Of a stretch of DNA of 64,000 bases, positions 63,160-64,000 are shown piece by piece. Position numbers and translations under genes: made by a program. Below the pieces are notes generated by a model that searched no databases, was not told the origin of the DNA, and worked only from the letters and a program-made list of their open reading frames with translations. Position 1 is the stretch's first letter; the number at the start of each line of letters is the position of its first letter. Origin of the DNA: Plumapathes pennacea (lineage: Eukaryota > Cnidaria > Anthozoa > Antipatharia > Myriopathidae); NCBI GenBank assembly GCA_964036295.1, contig OZ038472.1, positions 9,420,068-9,484,067 on the forward strand, in the 5' to 3' direction.

Positions 63160-64000
63160 TTATTACACGACAAACGAAGCAGGGCAAACATTCTCGCCGC
63201 GCGCAAAATGGAACAAAAAAATGACGCGTTCGTAAACTTTGCTCGCGAAAACTGATCACGTAAGCTAATAAACCAGTTGTGGTTCCTGACGAGTGCAATA
63301 CGCTCCCATCTTTGCACTCGTTTTGGCCCGTATTTGCACTCGAAAATGTGAAGTCGTGAAATAAAGTAGCATATCTTGGCTGCTATGCTAAAATTATGGT
63401 CATAGATGCTTTCGCTACTTTGAACCAGTCGCTTAAAAAATGTCAAAAAATGTGTCAAATTTTGGTCTCGCGCGAGTGAACATCAGCCAAATTAATTATT
63501 TGTCCAGGCGAAATCAGTTTAAAACTGAGAATCAAAATAATTATGGTTTTATTACTTTGGCATGAAGCACTTTCACCACACAAAAAATTGGGCGATTCTA
63601 TTATTCAATCTGACCGGACCGGACCGCTTTTACAGAGACAGCCTCTTAAAATTAGCAATTTTTTATAATTCAAAAAATTTGTTACATAAGTAGTCACTAA
63701 AAATGGTAATTGGCTGTATTTGCCCCACCTGACTGAAAATTTATCACTTCAGGCTTTTTGCCAGAATTGGAAAGGAGAGTGGTGTAGAAATGCAAAATTT
63801 CGGGCTCACAGCATTTATAAGTCGATCAAATTAAGTTCAGAAGTAAAAGAAAATTTGTATGGAAAACATTTACTGGGACGCAAGAACTCAGAAAAATATA
63901 AAAGACGATATTGAGCTCGCACATATCTTTTTGGACTAGGACATAGGTCCTTTTTATAAATCGCTTTTAAATAACGTATCGTTTGCATATCTGTGCGACT
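63160..64000. other. intergenic DNA, no gene recognised
   Basis: It contains the right inverted repeat of the 51275-63645 interval at 63600-63645. Beyond it I see nothing supported. Confidence 0.4.

Larger units (their letters stand above)
51275..63645. mobile_element. 12.4-kb TTAA-flanked inverted-repeat interval (Kolobok-like)
   Basis: TTAA at 51271-51274 is followed by GAGGCTGTCTCTGTAAAAGC and then GGTCCGGTCCGGTCAGA; the exact inverse ends at 63645 and TTAA follows at 63646. The arms agree over ~45 bp with two or three differences. The GAGGCTGTCTC start resembles the AGAGTCTGTCTC end of the 1867-3115 element. I find no transposase; the interior holds two Mutator-like elements, a LINE, and palindromes. 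It could be one element filled by later insertions. Confidence 0.7.

Overview
This window looks like repeat-rich intergenic DNA from an animal nuclear genome, most probably a cnidarian such as a stony coral or anemone. The assignment rests on AT-rich composition, metazoan transposon families (PIF/Harbinger, piggyBac, Mutator-like, TTAA-inserting Kolobok-like, CR1/L2-like LINE, Ty3/gypsy), a spliced integrase gene with consensus GT...AG sites, and short terminal motifs that I recall as common in coral repeats. That last point is from memory and is weak. I recognise no host gene with confidence. Nearly every coding region lies inside a transposon, often one nested in another.

Layout. 1-10 kb: two small TTAA-flanked inverted-repeat elements sit side by side (1867-3115 and 3120-5029, the second with a THAP zinc-finger remnant), followed by a degraded Harbinger fragment and foldback repeats. 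10.8-15.2 kb: a pogo/Tigger-like inverted-repeat element surrounds a decayed Ty3/gypsy gag-pol on the minus strand with no visible LTRs. 16.4-18.6 kb: a piggyBac element with perfect 13-bp ends and a frameshifted transposase. 20.5-21.3 kb: a small inverted-repeat element. 22.4-25.7 kb: a nearly intact two-gene Harbinger (DDE nuclease plus Myb/trihelix protein). 27.1-31.6 kb: a Mutator-like element with very long inverted repeats and a 10-bp target duplication. 31.6-33.0 kb: a smaller inverted-repeat element holding a 422-bp MITE.

33.96-49.27 kb is the most interesting part. An outer transposon with ~540-bp inverted repeats and a 6-bp duplication (CTGACA) carries two convergent genes: an alpha-kinase (34855-36087, +) and a spliced retroviral-type integrase (48767 down to 36378, -). 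The integrase first exon is split by a second, 10.48-kb transposon (37871-48354) with ~44-bp ends and a 3-bp AAT duplication; removing it and one AAT copy restores the integrase reading frame exactly. The inner element encodes an uninterrupted 1694-aa protein that I read as a Ulp1/SENP-type cysteine protease, a DNG...VER integrase-like core, two SAP motifs and a C-terminal Tudor/SH3-like module. It also has two related minus-strand proteins with predicted ubiquitin-like N termini and a small Cys-rich ORF. The combination of UBL-like proteins and a UBL protease in one mobile element, placed inside a kinase-bearing mobile element, is the best candidate here for an undescribed system.

51.3-63.6 kb: a 12.4-kb interval bounded by 45-bp TTAA-flanked inverted repeats contains a Mutator-like element with a 9-bp duplication and a PHD-finger fragment, a second element whose inverted repeats are GGGAACC tandem arrays, and inside that a CR1/L2-like LINE with two open ORFs. 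LINE ORF2 starts with a hydrophobic stretch and a 2A-like ...NPGP motif but has no upstream AUG. Long palindromes follow to the end. Coordinates were counted by hand and may be off by a base or two at element edges and splice sites.
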